From: Hyphomicrobiales bacterium
Lineage (GTDB): Bacteria > Pseudomonadota > Alphaproteobacteria > Rhizobiales > Xanthobacteraceae
NCBI GenBank assembly: GCA_017305455.1
Contig: JAFKKO010000129.1
Span: 1-49,673, forward strand
Length of the DNA stretch: 49,673 bases
Direction: 5' to 3'
Shown here: positions 32,022-40,755 of the stretch, piece after piece
Layout of the letters: every line of letters begins with the position of its first letter
Position numbering within the stretch: the first letter of the stretch is position 1
Translations under genes and position numbers: made by a program
The notes under the pieces: generated by a model
Told to the model about the DNA's origin: nothing
Seen by the model: only the letters and a program-made list of their open reading frames with translations
The model's database searches: none

Positions 32022-33167
32022 ATGATCTCCGCCCAAGCATTATCCGATACGATTGGCGCGATTTATGACTGCGCGCTCGATCCACAACAGTGGCCGGACA
32101 CCTGCCGAACGATTGCCTCCCTGTGTGAAAGCACAGCGGGCGGAATATGCGTCCATGATCTGCGGCATGTGCAAAACGACCAGCTATTCGTGTTCGGATA
32201 CCAGTCAGAGTTCCTGGAAAAGCTGGGAGCGCACTATGCACAAAGCCCGATGGCAGCAGCAGATATCGTCTCGAATATCGGCGACGTCAGCGCCCTCGCC
32301 CTCTGTATGGAGCGTCAGGAACTATTGGAAAGCCGCTTCTTTCGAGAAGTGCTAGAGCCATTCGGCCTTCTGGATATCATCTGGTTTCCGGCGTTGCGGA
32401 CCGGTGGGCGCATGGCCTCGATGCACGCCTCCCGGAACGAGAAGGCGAGGCCTTATCAGCCGCGCGAGATCAGCTTATTCAAGCTGCTCTCGCCGCATGT
32501 CTGTCGGGCCCTCGCCATTTCCGATGCACTCGATATCAGAACGGTGAGATCGGAGATGCTGGAAAGGACGCTTGATGGGCTTGCCGCCGGCGTTTTCCTC
32601 ACGGCGCGTGACGCCCGCGTCGTTTACATGAACGCCGCCGCCGAACGCCAAATCAAAACCGGGAATTCCATTCGAGTCGTCAACAATCGGATTTTTCCTG
32701 TCGATCCCACCGCACGCACGGCGCTTTCGAAGGCTATTGACGAGGCGTCGCGCGACGACGGCGATGATTCCGTGAGCGGACATTCCCTCGCGATCCCGGA
32801 TTTGAACGGAGCCGGCTATGTAGCAACTATCCTCCCGGTCGACCGGGGCCAGCGTCGCGGCATTGTCGCGCCGTTTGCAGCATCGGTGGCTGTGTTCACG
32901 AAGGATCCGTCTCAAACGACGCTGATGCCGGGCGAGGCCTTTGCCAGACTTTACAAGCTGACCGGCAGCGAACTGCGCGTCCTGCTGGCGCTTGCCCAAG
33001 GGCTGGGCGGCAAAGAAGCAGCCGACATGCTTGGAATCAGCGAACCGACGGTGCGCACTCACTTGCAGCACATCTTCTCCAAGACCGACACGCTCCGGCA
33101 GGCCGATCTTCTACGCCTGTTCCAGAATTCGACGCCGCCGATCCGCGCCCCGGAGCTGGCTACCTAG
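32022..33167 (+). CDS. LuxR-type helix-turn-helix transcriptional regulator
   Basis: 381 residues. The C-terminus carries a LuxR/FixJ-type helix-turn-helix (KLTGSELRVLLALAQGLGGK, EAADMLGISEPTVRTHLQHI then FSKTDTLRQADLL). The N-terminal 200 residues look like a sensor of unknown ligand, followed by a PAS-like stretch (LDGLAAGVFLTARDARVVYM then NAAAERQ). No receiver domain or autoinducer-binding signature is visible. The ATG at 32022 has AGGAG eight bases upstream. It lies in the right-hand putative element; its targets are unknown and nothing nearby is obviously its operon. Confidence 0.87.
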   Translation: MISAQALSDTIGAIYDCALDPQQWPDTCRTIASLCESTAGGICVHDLRHVQNDQLFVFGYQSEFLEKLGAHYAQSPMAAADIVSNIGDVSALALCMERQELLESRFFREVLEPFGLLDIIWFPALRTGGRMASMHASRNEKARPYQPREISLFKLLSPHVCRALAISDALDIRTVRSEMLERTLDGLAAGVFLTARDARVVYMNAAAERQIKTGNSIRVVNNRIFPVDPTARTALSKAIDEASRDDGDDSVSGHSLAIPDLNGAGYVATILPVDRGQRRGIVAPFAASVAVFTKDPSQTTLMPGEAFARLYKLTGSELRVLLALAQGLGGKEAADMLGISEPTVRTHLQHIFSKTDTLRQADLLRLFQNSTPPIRAPELAT

Positions 33168-33486
33168 CTAGATGCCATGCAACTCCCGATTTCCGCCGTG
33201 TCGCGACTGGGCCTGCGCAGGTTCGATCGCTGGGCTCGTCTTTAGCCATCCGATCGCATCCTCATCGTCCGCAATATCGCCGACATAGCTAACGAGGCGC
33301 CGGGCGCGACTACGGTAGCCCGCTGATCATGTGCGACGGACCGCACGACCGGCAAGCGGAGTCGCAATACATCCTCAACGTCCTCATTGGTTCCGATGAC
33401 GCGGCGCCGCGATCGGTTAGCCATGTTCCCTGTTCATCCAGGCGGCAACTAACCCAATGCCATCTCGAATGAAGCGGGAGGTTGCA
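33168..33486. other. Gene-free stretch after the LuxR-type gene
   Basis: I see no supportable gene here. A 60-codon frame on the minus strand (33424-33242) resembles decayed coding sequence but has no domain I can name. Confidence 0.35.
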
Positions 33487-33768
33487 GTGAGCGTCATATC
33501 GCAAGCGCTGTTGCGCGCGGAAAAGGAAGATCGAATTGCCAGGAGATGGCGATTTAAGTCGATCATGTTTTACGGCTCGCTCCTGGCCGAACTGATCCTA
33601 TTCGCTGTACTAAGCCAGCCCTCCCCGATCCCTTTGCCATCGTCATTCAATGGCGGCGAGCGGGTTCTCGGCGATGTTTCGCATGTGTCTGAAGCGGGCA
33701 GCCCGTCGCGTGGCACGCCATCTCGTGAAAAGCCGAAACATCCCGGCCATCATTCCTCACAGCAATGA
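33487..33768 (+). CDS. Small predicted membrane protein, unknown function
   Basis: About 93 residues: a charged amphipathic N-terminus (ALLRAEKEDRIARRWRFK), one membrane segment (IMFYGSLLAELILFAVL) and a Pro/Ser-rich polar tail. GGGAGG lies seven bases before the GTG at 33487; an ATG at 33457 is in frame. It overlaps the end of the SemiSWEET-like gene tail to tail by 12 bases. I do not recognise the family, and the reading frame may not be used. Confidence 0.4.
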   Translation: MSVISQALLRAEKEDRIARRWRFKSIMFYGSLLAELILFAVLSQPSPIPLPSSFNGGERVLGDVSHVSEAGSPSRGTPSREKPKHPGHHSSQQ

Positions 33769-34128
33769 GTTGGCGTGGGAGACGCGCGGAGCTGAATGGT
33801 AGCCCGGCTCAGGAATCAGTCCCTCGCCGTTATTCTTCCGGACCGGCGGGCGGTGATGGCGTCGCTTGTATATCGTAAGCAAGACGATGGTGGCGCAGCC
33901 TATTGCGTTCACCGCGAATACCGTCGCCACGATGAGATCCTCGAGCCCCGCAACAGCGTGAGCCACCGTGGTGACGTTGGCCGCGGTGAATATCATCCAT
34001 GTCGAGACTGATACCGCACTCGCGCGACCTGGATCGCGGTAAATACTCATGATCTGCGGCCAGTAGGCGATCGTCCGGGCGACATTCAAGCCGACGAAGA
34101 GTATGAGCGAGTAGTGTGCGACCGACAA
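33757..34128 (-). CDS. SemiSWEET-like (PQ-loop/MtN3) small membrane transporter
   Basis: 123 residues with three membrane segments, the size of one triple-helix bundle. The PQ motif lies in segment 1 (ARTIAYWPQIMSIYRDPGRA), followed by VSVSTWMIFTAANVTTVAHA with the conserved S-x2-W and Asn pattern, then AVNAIGCATIVLLTIY. Bacterial SemiSWEETs dimerise to move sugars; substrate and activity are inferred from the fold only. The polar tail of about 35 residues is longer than usual. The gene stands alone in accessory DNA. Confidence 0.6.
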   Translation of the reverse strand: MSVAHYSLILFVGLNVARTIAYWPQIMSIYRDPGRASAVSVSTWMIFTAANVTTVAHAVAGLEDLIVATVFAVNAIGCATIVLLTIYKRRHHRPPVRKNNGEGLIPEPGYHSAPRVSHANSLL

Positions 34129-34804
34129 AGCTTTGGCCCCTCATTATGTGCCCGGCCGTCCGGACAGGATAAGGGTTTTGACAAAGGCCAGACGTAGCCG
34201 CGTCATCGGAACTGATGATTCCTTACGAATTAAAGATGTTGCTGCTGTTGTCCTCGCGACAGCCCTTTTCAGGGGCTGTCTGCGAATCGGGGCTGATTTT
34301 AGCTGGCGGGCCGAAGCCGAAGAAACGGAGAACGACGTCTACGCCATAGCCCTCTAAATTGAGGCAAGAGCGAATGGCTACAAGGGGGTTGGAAGCGGAC
34401 CAGCAGGTTTCGGGTGGCGCTGCCTTTGCCGGGGTTGACAGCTTTCTTTCATTTCAACATGTCGCAGAACCGGGGCGCGCAGCAGCGGCTGGTAATCGAT
34501 GAAGCGCGGCAGCAATTCAAAGGGCTCGTTGCGTTTGCTATCTACTTAAAAACGATACCCGTGGCGCAGGTCATCAAGCGCTCTCAGATTGGGCTTGGCA
34601 AGTTTATCCAGGAGACATTGGTACAGATGCAGGAGCTTGGTCTGCCAGGCTCAACTTGCCAGAAGTCTTGCCGGTATCGGGTTGGCGTGATCAACTAACC
34701 ACGCAGATGCGTCGTCACAACAACGCTGCTGATTCTTTTGACAGAGTTTTTACCAGGTCGGCCGCTATTTCGCGTGCTGCTTTTAGGATTTTCGAGGAGG
34801 CGGC
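34129..34804. other. Gene-free stretch before the antiporter gene
   Basis: No gene that I can support; short open frames show no domain. A hairpin ACAGCCC / GGGCTGT (34259-34265 and 34273-34279) is the only clear structure. GAGGAGG just before 34805 is the ribosome-binding site of the antiporter gene. Confidence 0.4.
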
Positions 34805-35872
34805 ATGACCTTCAATCCGCTCTGGACATGGGCGGCACCGGCCGCGGCCTGCGGCATTATCGGTGTCTGGCTGCTGGCACCGGCCCTGCCGTTTCTGCCC
34901 CTGCTTCTTGTCGGTGGCCTGCTCGGCGGTGTGCTTGCGGCCGTGCATCACGCCGAAGTCATCGCATTGAAGGTGGGTGAGCCGTTCGGAACTCTCGTCC
35001 TCGCACTTTCGATCACCACGATTGAAATTGCTCTGATCGTGTCGATGATGTTGCAAGGCGGTAAGGACGTTATGGCGCTGCCGCGCGACACGCTTTTCGC
35101 GGCCGTAATGATCATCCTGAACGGCATCGTCGGATTGAGCCTGCTGATGGGTGGGCGCAAGAACAAGGTGCAGAAATTTAATCTCGAAGGCACCACGGAC
35201 GCGCTTTGTACAATCAGCTTGATCGTGGTTGTCAGCATGGTGCTGCCGAATTTTACCGGTGGCGCAAACGGAATTTATACGCCGATGCAGCTCGGCTTCG
35301 TCGCTTTGCTGACGTTAGGTGTCTTTATCGCCTTTACTCGGTTTCAGACGGTTCTGCACCGCGACTACTTTATCATGGAAGGACCCGGTTCAAACGACAG
35401 CCATGAGGTTCCCGATTTGCGGACCTGCCTTATCAGTCTTGCGCTTCTGCTGGCTTCGCTTTGTGCGGTGGTGGTGAGCGCCAAGAGTATCTCGCCCCAG
35501 CTTGAGGCGCTTCTGGACCGATCAAGTGCGCCGCCTGCCATGCTGGGCATCATCATCGCGGCCATCGTGTTGCTGCCCGAATTCGGGGCATCGGTGCGGG
35601 CTGCGCGCGCTGACAGGCTGCAAACCAGCTTGAATCTGGCGCTCGGTTCGGCAATCGCCAGCATCGGCTTGACGGTCCCGGTGGTTGCGGCTCTGGCACT
35701 GTGGATGGAATGGCCGCTTCAGTGGGGTCTCGATGGCGTATCGACGATCCTTCTGACGCTGACGCTGTTCCTTGTTGCACTATCCCTGCGCACAGGAAAC
35801 ACGACGCGCCAGCCGGGAGCTTTGCATCTGGCTTTATTTGCGGTCTTCCTCTTTTTCAATCTGATCCCCTGA
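34805..35872 (+). CDS. chaA: ChaA-type Ca2+/Na+(K+):H+ antiporter
   Basis: 355 residues with about 11 membrane segments and the two inverted alpha-repeats of the cation/Ca2+ exchanger superfamily. The first is VGEPFGTLVLALSITTIEIA (acidic residue in GEP and IE) and the second LLPEFGASVRAARADRLQTS then LNLALGSAIASIGLTVP. ChaA extrudes Ca2+, Na+ or K+ in exchange for protons at alkaline pH. The ATG at 34805 has a strong GAGGAGG. It lies between the SemiSWEET-like gene and the tRNA-Ser end of the accessory region. Confidence 0.9.
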   Translation: MTFNPLWTWAAPAAACGIIGVWLLAPALPFLPLLLVGGLLGGVLAAVHHAEVIALKVGEPFGTLVLALSITTIEIALIVSMMLQGGKDVMALPRDTLFAAVMIILNGIVGLSLLMGGRKNKVQKFNLEGTTDALCTISLIVVVSMVLPNFTGGANGIYTPMQLGFVALLTLGVFIAFTRFQTVLHRDYFIMEGPGSNDSHEVPDLRTCLISLALLLASLCAVVVSAKSISPQLEALLDRSSAPPAMLGIIIAAIVLLPEFGASVRAARADRLQTSLNLALGSAIASIGLTVPVVAALALWMEWPLQWGLDGVSTILLTLTLFLVALSLRTGNTTRQPGALHLALFAVFLFFNLIP

Positions 35873-36027
35873 TTCAGGGCCAGAACAAAGATAGACAAAC
35901 TGCCGTTGGAGCTCCGGCGACACGGGCCTCGAAAGCGGCAGCATTCGGCAAGCCGCCGGTGACCTCGGAACGGCCGAGGGGCGGAAGTTGCCGTTGCGGC
36001 TTCAAGATAGATCGGGCTGTAGCGGAG

Positions 36028-36104
36028 AATCGGCGGTTTTGCATGCCGATTGGTGGGTGTGCGGTAATCGGCGGCAATATCGCACTATAGAGGGCAATCG
36101 GCGG
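36028..36104. repeat. Three direct repeats AATCGGCGG beside tRNA-Ser
   Basis: AATCGGCGG occurs at 36028, 36066 and 36096, with an inverted CCGATT at 36046. The first and third extend to AATCGGCGGTT[T/C]TG. They end four bases before the tRNA 3' end and may be integrase arm sites of the right-hand element. Confidence 0.4.
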
Positions 36105-36107
36105 TTC

Positions 36108-36197
36108 TGGCGGAGAGGGAGGGATTCGAACCCCCGATAGGCTTGCACCTATGCCGCATTTCGAGTGCGGTGCATTCAACCACTCTGCCACCTCTCC
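36108..36197 (-). tRNA. tRNA-Ser (anticodon CGA)
   Basis: A 90-base serine tRNA with acceptor stem GGAGAGG / CCTCTCC, discriminator G and encoded CCA. The anticodon stem-loop is CCGCA-CTCGAAA-TGCGG with anticodon CGA, followed by a long variable arm and the T loop TTCGAAT. Its 3' end is the putative attachment site, repeated at 31476 and, in shorter form, at 26656. Confidence 0.97.
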
Positions 36198-36474
36198 AAG
36201 GCGCCAAATCAGCGGAAGACCGCCGGGTCGCGGGACTTTTAGGCGAGGTTGCCGCGCGCCGCAAGGCGTCCGGCGCGCATATCCCTGCCGCGCGGCCGGA
36301 TTTTGCAACCCTCTGTCGGATCAGCCGTTTTTGTTGCCGCTTGCCGGTCCCGGCGGATTTCTCCTCGCCAGGACCGCGGCGGTGGACCGCGCGTTGCGAG
36401 AGCCCAGGCCCATGATCGGGCACGGCCTCAAGCATTCGCCGTCCTCCCCGAACAGGACGCCGCGCTTCACCTTG

Positions 36475-37512
36475 TCACTGATAGGTGGTCCGTCTCGCCT
36501 GATCGCGAAACGCGCGCGGCGAGTTGCCGGTCCAGCGCTTGAACGCCCCCGAAAAAGGAGAGATCGACGAATAATCGAGCAGACCGGCGATGCGCGAAAT
36601 CGGCGCATCGGATTCCAACAGCATCTCGATCGCAGTCTCGCGGCGGATACCATCCAGAATCTGCGAAAACGTGGTTTTCTCGCGAGACAGCAATCGCTGC
36701 ATCTTCTTGTGGCTCATGCCCAGCGAATTGGCGACGAATTCGGACGAACACAGTCCCGCGCCGAGCATGCTGCGGATCGCCGAGGCGACCATCGTTGTCA
36801 TGGTCTGATCGTAGATCGACATGCCGCGAATGCGGCCGCGGATATAGCGATCGAGCAGCCACTTGAAATGCTTGAGGCTACCGTTGGTCCGATAGCTGAG
36901 AAGCCGGCGCTCGAACAGAAATTCGTTATGAGGCGCGTCGAATTCGATGGGACACCGGAAAATCATGTCGTGGAGCGAGGTGTCGGAAGGGCGCGAATGC
37001 TGAAATCGCACGAGCGAGGGATTCTCGTCGGGAGCGGACAGAACGACCCGCGCCATCCGCACATTGTTGCCGAACGCATGTTCCACCTGCTGCCTCGAAG
37101 GCAGCGCGTCGGAATCCATCTCATAGCGAAACATGACCAAATCGCTCTCGCCGTCATCGAAAAAATGCAGCGCGAACGCATTGGTATGACAGCGCCAATA
37201 ACGGATGCTGCTCTCGATCCAGGCGCGAAAATCACCGACGAACTGGGCCATAAGAATCGTCGGCCCCACATTCGGAAAATGATCCGGAATGCTGAGCGCC
37301 CATTCGAGCCCGAATGACGGCCGGTTCAGCCGTTCCGCGGATAATTCCATCAAATAACAAAAGTCCCGCCATGGGATCAGCCTGTCCGGAGAGGACAGTA
37401 CTTTTTCGGCAAACCCCGCGGATTTCAGCAAGGCGGCGGCGTCTCCGCCCTGTGCCTCGACAAACTCGGTGAAGCCCATGAGCGAATAGGCGCGGACGTA
37501 CAGGGACCGCAT
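36475..37512 (-). CDS. AraC family transcriptional regulator
   Basis: 345 residues: an N-terminal arabinose-binding-type region common in OruR/ArgR-like activators (FVEAQGGDAAALLKSAG, FGLEWALSIPDHFPNVGP) and a C-terminal AraC double helix-turn-helix (VANSLGMSHKKMQRLLSREK, then ISRIAGLLDYSSISPFSGAF and KRWTGNSPRAFR). The ligand is unknown. It is divergent from the DUF2336 gene, with 191 bases between, and may regulate it, although no operator was recognised. Confidence 0.9.
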   Translation of the reverse strand: MRSLYVRAYSLMGFTEFVEAQGGDAAALLKSAGFAEKVLSSPDRLIPWRDFCYLMELSAERLNRPSFGLEWALSIPDHFPNVGPTILMAQFVGDFRAWIESSIRYWRCHTNAFALHFFDDGESDLVMFRYEMDSDALPSRQQVEHAFGNNVRMARVVLSAPDENPSLVRFQHSRPSDTSLHDMIFRCPIEFDAPHNEFLFERRLLSYRTNGSLKHFKWLLDRYIRGRIRGMSIYDQTMTTMVASAIRSMLGAGLCSSEFVANSLGMSHKKMQRLLSREKTTFSQILDGIRRETAIEMLLESDAPISRIAGLLDYSSISPFSGAFKRWTGNSPRAFRDQARRTTYQ

Positions 37513-37703
37513 GAGTTATGTCCTGAAATATGAAATTTTGCGCCCTCAAATACCAACAATCAGGATTACCAAATGAAACAAAAGCGAACCCCCGAAACTC
37601 GGACCTTTTCATTCATGGTTCAATAACAGGTCCGTGCGCATTGATACAAAGCAGAGCCGTAGCGGGAATTTTACGTATAGCTTTGCTGGAAATTGGTAAC
37701 GTG

Positions 37704-38777
37704 ATGAGTGCACAATTTTCATTGATTGATGAATTGCAGGAGGCCATCGAGGGCAGCTCGGAGGCCAAGCGTGTCGAGACTCTGCGACAGGTTACCGATC
37801 TCTTTCTCAGTGCCAACAAGAAGCTCTCGGAAAAGCAGGTCGCCGTATTCGATAACGTTCTCGTACACTTAGTCGAAAACGTCGCGAATAGCGGACTGGC
37901 CGAGCTGAGCGAGCGCCTCCAGGAGATCAATAACGCGCCGATCAATACGATCCGGCGGCTGGCAAATGACGACTCGATCACCGTCGCCGGTCCGGTCCTC
38001 ACCCGCTCGACCCGGCTGACCAGCACCGACCTCATCGATATCGTGCGCCGCAAAAGCGAGGCGCATCGCTATGCGATCTCCGAGCGCGTCGAACTGGATG
38101 AAAAACTGACCAGCGCGCTGATCGAATACGGCGAAGCGCGGGTTCTGCACCGGCTGTCCAGCAATGCCGGCGCACGGTTTTCCGAGGAAGGGTTTGCCGC
38201 CCTGTTGCGCAAAACCGAGGGGCACGACGAGATTCTCGAGGCGCTCGGCCTGCGGACGGATTTGCCACACGCAATTCTTCGCGACGTACTCTCCAGGGCG
38301 AACGAAACCTTGCGGGAAAGGCTGATCGCCGATGCGCCGGCCGTGCTCCGGGAGTCGATCGAGGAAATTCTGCTCCTGCTGTCCGCCACCGTGGAGAACA
38401 GCGAGCGGCGACAAAAGACGGCTCGCCAGACCGTTCAGGAGGTCAACCGGGCGGGATTCCTCAACGAGTCGACGGTGCTGAATTACGCGGGTCAGCAGCA
38501 GAAAGACGAATTAGCGGCCGCGCTTGAGATGATGACCGGCTCCAAATTCGACTTCATCCAACGCGCGCTGGCATCGGAAATGCGCGAATCGACCCTGATC
38601 GTCTGCAAGGCCGCCGGATTGGGGTGGCCCGTCGCTCATGCGGTCCTGAAGCTTAATCCCGCCAGGCTGTCGGCCTCCGATCTGGCCGCACTGGAGCATT
38701 CCTATTCGAAGCTGACCGTCGCCGCCGCGCAACGCACCCTGCGCTTCTGGCAGGTCAAGAATTCCCTCGCCAGTTGA
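37704..38777 (+). CDS. DUF2336 domain-containing protein
   Basis: 357 residues, all-helical and soluble. The alphaproteobacterial DUF2336 pattern is visible in VETLRQVTDLFLSANKKLSE, RLANDDSITVAGPVLTRSTR and LTSTDLIDIVRRKSEAHRYA. HEAT-like helical repeats probably make a protein-interaction scaffold; the family has no known enzyme activity. The ATG at 37704 is chosen because the conserved region begins there (MSAQFSLIDELQEA). It is followed directly by a broken PilZ-domain gene, which hints at an old link with cyclic-di-GMP signalling. Confidence 0.85.
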   Translation: MSAQFSLIDELQEAIEGSSEAKRVETLRQVTDLFLSANKKLSEKQVAVFDNVLVHLVENVANSGLAELSERLQEINNAPINTIRRLANDDSITVAGPVLTRSTRLTSTDLIDIVRRKSEAHRYAISERVELDEKLTSALIEYGEARVLHRLSSNAGARFSEEGFAALLRKTEGHDEILEALGLRTDLPHAILRDVLSRANETLRERLIADAPAVLRESIEEILLLLSATVENSERRQKTARQTVQEVNRAGFLNESTVLNYAGQQQKDELAAALEMMTGSKFDFIQRALASEMRESTLIVCKAAGLGWPVAHAVLKLNPARLSASDLAALEHSYSKLTVAAAQRTLRFWQVKNSLAS

Positions 38778-38819
38778 TCGCACAGCTCCGCGACATGGGA
38801 CAGCAGTGGCTTTTGGACG

Positions 38820-39059
38820 TAGCGCGCCGGCATCGACGATAACGGGCGGGCGCCATGCCGCGTTCGCGACATCTCACCGAGCGGGGCAAAGATCGTGCTA
38901 TGGGGAATCTGGCCCGAGAATATCGATCTGACGGAATTCAGTCTGCGACTGCGCTCATCCGCTGGACAGCGCTGCCGCCTCGTATGTTTTGACGGCGACA
39001 CCATCAGCGTGGTGTTGGTGTACACGCCCGCCAGCCGGTCCAGTGTCAAAAGCTCCTGA
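38820..39059 (+). pseudogene. Broken PilZ-domain gene (C-terminal part only)
   Basis: After a TAG at 38820 an open frame of 78 codons reads RAGIDDNGRAPCRVRDISPS then GAKIVLWG and CRLVCFDGDTISVVLV, which matches the beta-barrel of alphaproteobacterial PilZ domains (D-x-S-x-x-G-A). There is no start codon at the expected place, and the RxxxR c-di-GMP-binding arm that should precede it is lost or frame-disrupted. It lies 42 bases beyond the DUF2336 stop codon on the same strand. Confidence 0.5.
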
Positions 39060-39271
39060 TTGTCATGGGTCGGAAATGCGACGTTCCGCCACCATCGCGG
39101 CGATCTATCTCCATCATCGAAACATGGCAGATCAGAAATCCCGCACCGTGGGCGGGATGTTTCTCCGGCCGCGCGTTTTCACCACTGGGAAATACAAGAT
39201 CCGGAAATGGCGTATTGAGATCGTGGATATTCCACTACTTGCTATCAAGAACTTCTTGCTCGATACGCGAT

Positions 39272-40372
39272 CTAGGAAGCCTTCTTTTTCTTTTCTTTGG
39301 CTTCGGGCTTGTCCGATTTCTTTCGGTTGGTGAAGCGGGCATTGCCGAGGCCAGTGCCGATGGTCAGGATGCCCCAGCGTTTGTAATCCTGCATGAAGGG
39401 AATCTCGCTGAGGCCCTGCACCACGCCATCATTATGCATGAGCACAACGGTGTCATGCTTGCCGATGGTCGGGATTGATTCCATCAGGCTGGCCGGCAGG
39501 TTGAATTTGCTGCTCTCCCAATTGCCGGGCAGGTTCTGCGCGCCCTTCTCGATGGCGCCGCCCTCCTCGATCACACCGGGACACGACACGCCGATGAAAG
39601 GCGCCAGCTTGATGCCCTCTTTCTCGGCCTCGCTGATGAAATCCTTCAGCATGCCGGAGAGACGTTTCACAGCTCCCTCGCGCGTCGGCTCGTCCTCGGC
39701 ATGGCGCCAGAGTTTGGATTTCCAAACGCCTGCCTTGGATAGATCCGCCGCCTTTTTCTGCCGGGTTTCGACCACGCCGCAGCGGATATTGCTGCCGCCG
39801 ATATCGACCGCGAGAATGCTGTCATGCGCGGCGAAAATCCATGACGGCGCAAGATGCGCGCAACCGATCAGCCCCGCTTCGTCGGGGTCAAAGCGGATCG
39901 GCACCATCTCGATCTTGAAGCCTTCGGATTTCAGGATGATGTCGGCGCGCGCGATCGCAAGTTCACCGATCCGGCTCTGCCGGAAACCGCCGCCGACCAC
40001 GATCGCCTCGGTCTTGTCCCAGGATTTGGTCTTGAGGAAGCGCCGCGTGACGAACGCAAGCTCCTGCGCGAAATCCTCCACCGCGCTGTGCACGATGGCG
40101 GATGCTTCGACGTCGTCGCCGATCAGCATGTCGTCGAGCTGTTTCTTGCCGATCTCCTCGGTGGCCTTGCCGCCGAACGGGTCCTCGCCGCTTTTCTTCA
40201 GCGGCTTGCGCCAGCCGTCGAGGATGGCCTGAAACGCGCCTTTGCTGGCGCGGTCGCCGAGGAATCCCTCCTCATCCTTTAATTCGATGTTGTAGCTGTC
40301 GATATCGACCGACGGCAGGCGCAAGGCTCCATGCTTGCCGATGCCGGCGGTGGTCGGCGCGTCCTCAGCCAT
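39272..40372 (-). CDS. ROK-type sugar-kinase-like protein with circularly permuted motif order
   Basis: 366 residues carrying every landmark of a ROK kinase but starting in the middle. The C-terminal-lobe motifs come first: AIVVGGG (123-129) and DPDEAGLIGCAHLA (162-174). They are followed by phosphate-1 VDIGGSN (189-195), GVSCPG (261-266), NLPGNW (280-285), the catalytic Asp in MHNDG (312-316) and phosphate-2 IGTGLGNA (338-345), then a Lys-rich tail. In normal ROK kinases the DIGG motif is near residue 10 and the GGG/GLIG motifs near the C-terminus. The zinc motif (CxCGxxGC) is absent. It probably phosphorylates a sugar or derivative, but activity is unproven. The ATG at 40372 is preceded by GAGGGCG. 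Confidence 0.82.
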   Translation of the reverse strand: MAEDAPTTAGIGKHGALRLPSVDIDSYNIELKDEEGFLGDRASKGAFQAILDGWRKPLKKSGEDPFGGKATEEIGKKQLDDMLIGDDVEASAIVHSAVEDFAQELAFVTRRFLKTKSWDKTEAIVVGGGFRQSRIGELAIARADIILKSEGFKIEMVPIRFDPDEAGLIGCAHLAPSWIFAAHDSILAVDIGGSNIRCGVVETRQKKAADLSKAGVWKSKLWRHAEDEPTREGAVKRLSGMLKDFISEAEKEGIKLAPFIGVSCPGVIEEGGAIEKGAQNLPGNWESSKFNLPASLMESIPTIGKHDTVVLMHNDGVVQGLSEIPFMQDYKRWGILTIGTGLGNARFTNRKKSDKPEAKEKKKKAS

Positions 40373-40545
40373 GTCGTGATCGCCCTCGCCCGGTAGGATT
40401 CATTTGCCCGCCATCGGGCCATGCCGATGACAACGGCCGGGGAACCGGATGGTTGCATGGCAAAATACGCCCTCGCCCGAACCGGAAAATCCGGCCAAAT
40501 GCCCGAATTTCCTTCGATTTTGGCCGATTTCGCCGAGCGTTTGGG

Positions 40546-40573
40546 TTGACTCCGAGGTGTCAGCGGCTATAAG
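40546..40573 (+). promoter_or_regulatory. Sigma-70-type promoter of rplU-rpmA
   Basis: TTGACT (40546-40551), a 16-base spacer and TATAAG (40568-40573) precede the ribosomal genes. They imply a leader of about 175 bases before rplU, which contains GC-rich inverted segments (CCCGGCACCCGGCGCGGG) that might serve autoregulation. Confidence 0.65.
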
Positions 40574-40755
40574 TCCCGGCACCCGGCGCGGGACGTTCTC
40601 GCGCCGTTCGTTTTTGCGTGGCTCCGTGCCGCCAAAACTCACCGAGCGCAGATGGGTGCCCGACGTGGCGACCGATGGCGCTTACCATAACGACTGAACA
40701 AAAAGCCGGCCCGGGTTCGCCCGAGCGCCGGGATTGAACACGAAGGATAATAACG

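Noticed and set aside
34414-34698. A 94-codon open frame before the antiporter gene
   Set aside because: No convincing ribosome-binding site, no domain, and it sits in AT-richer decayed DNA; not enough support for a gene.
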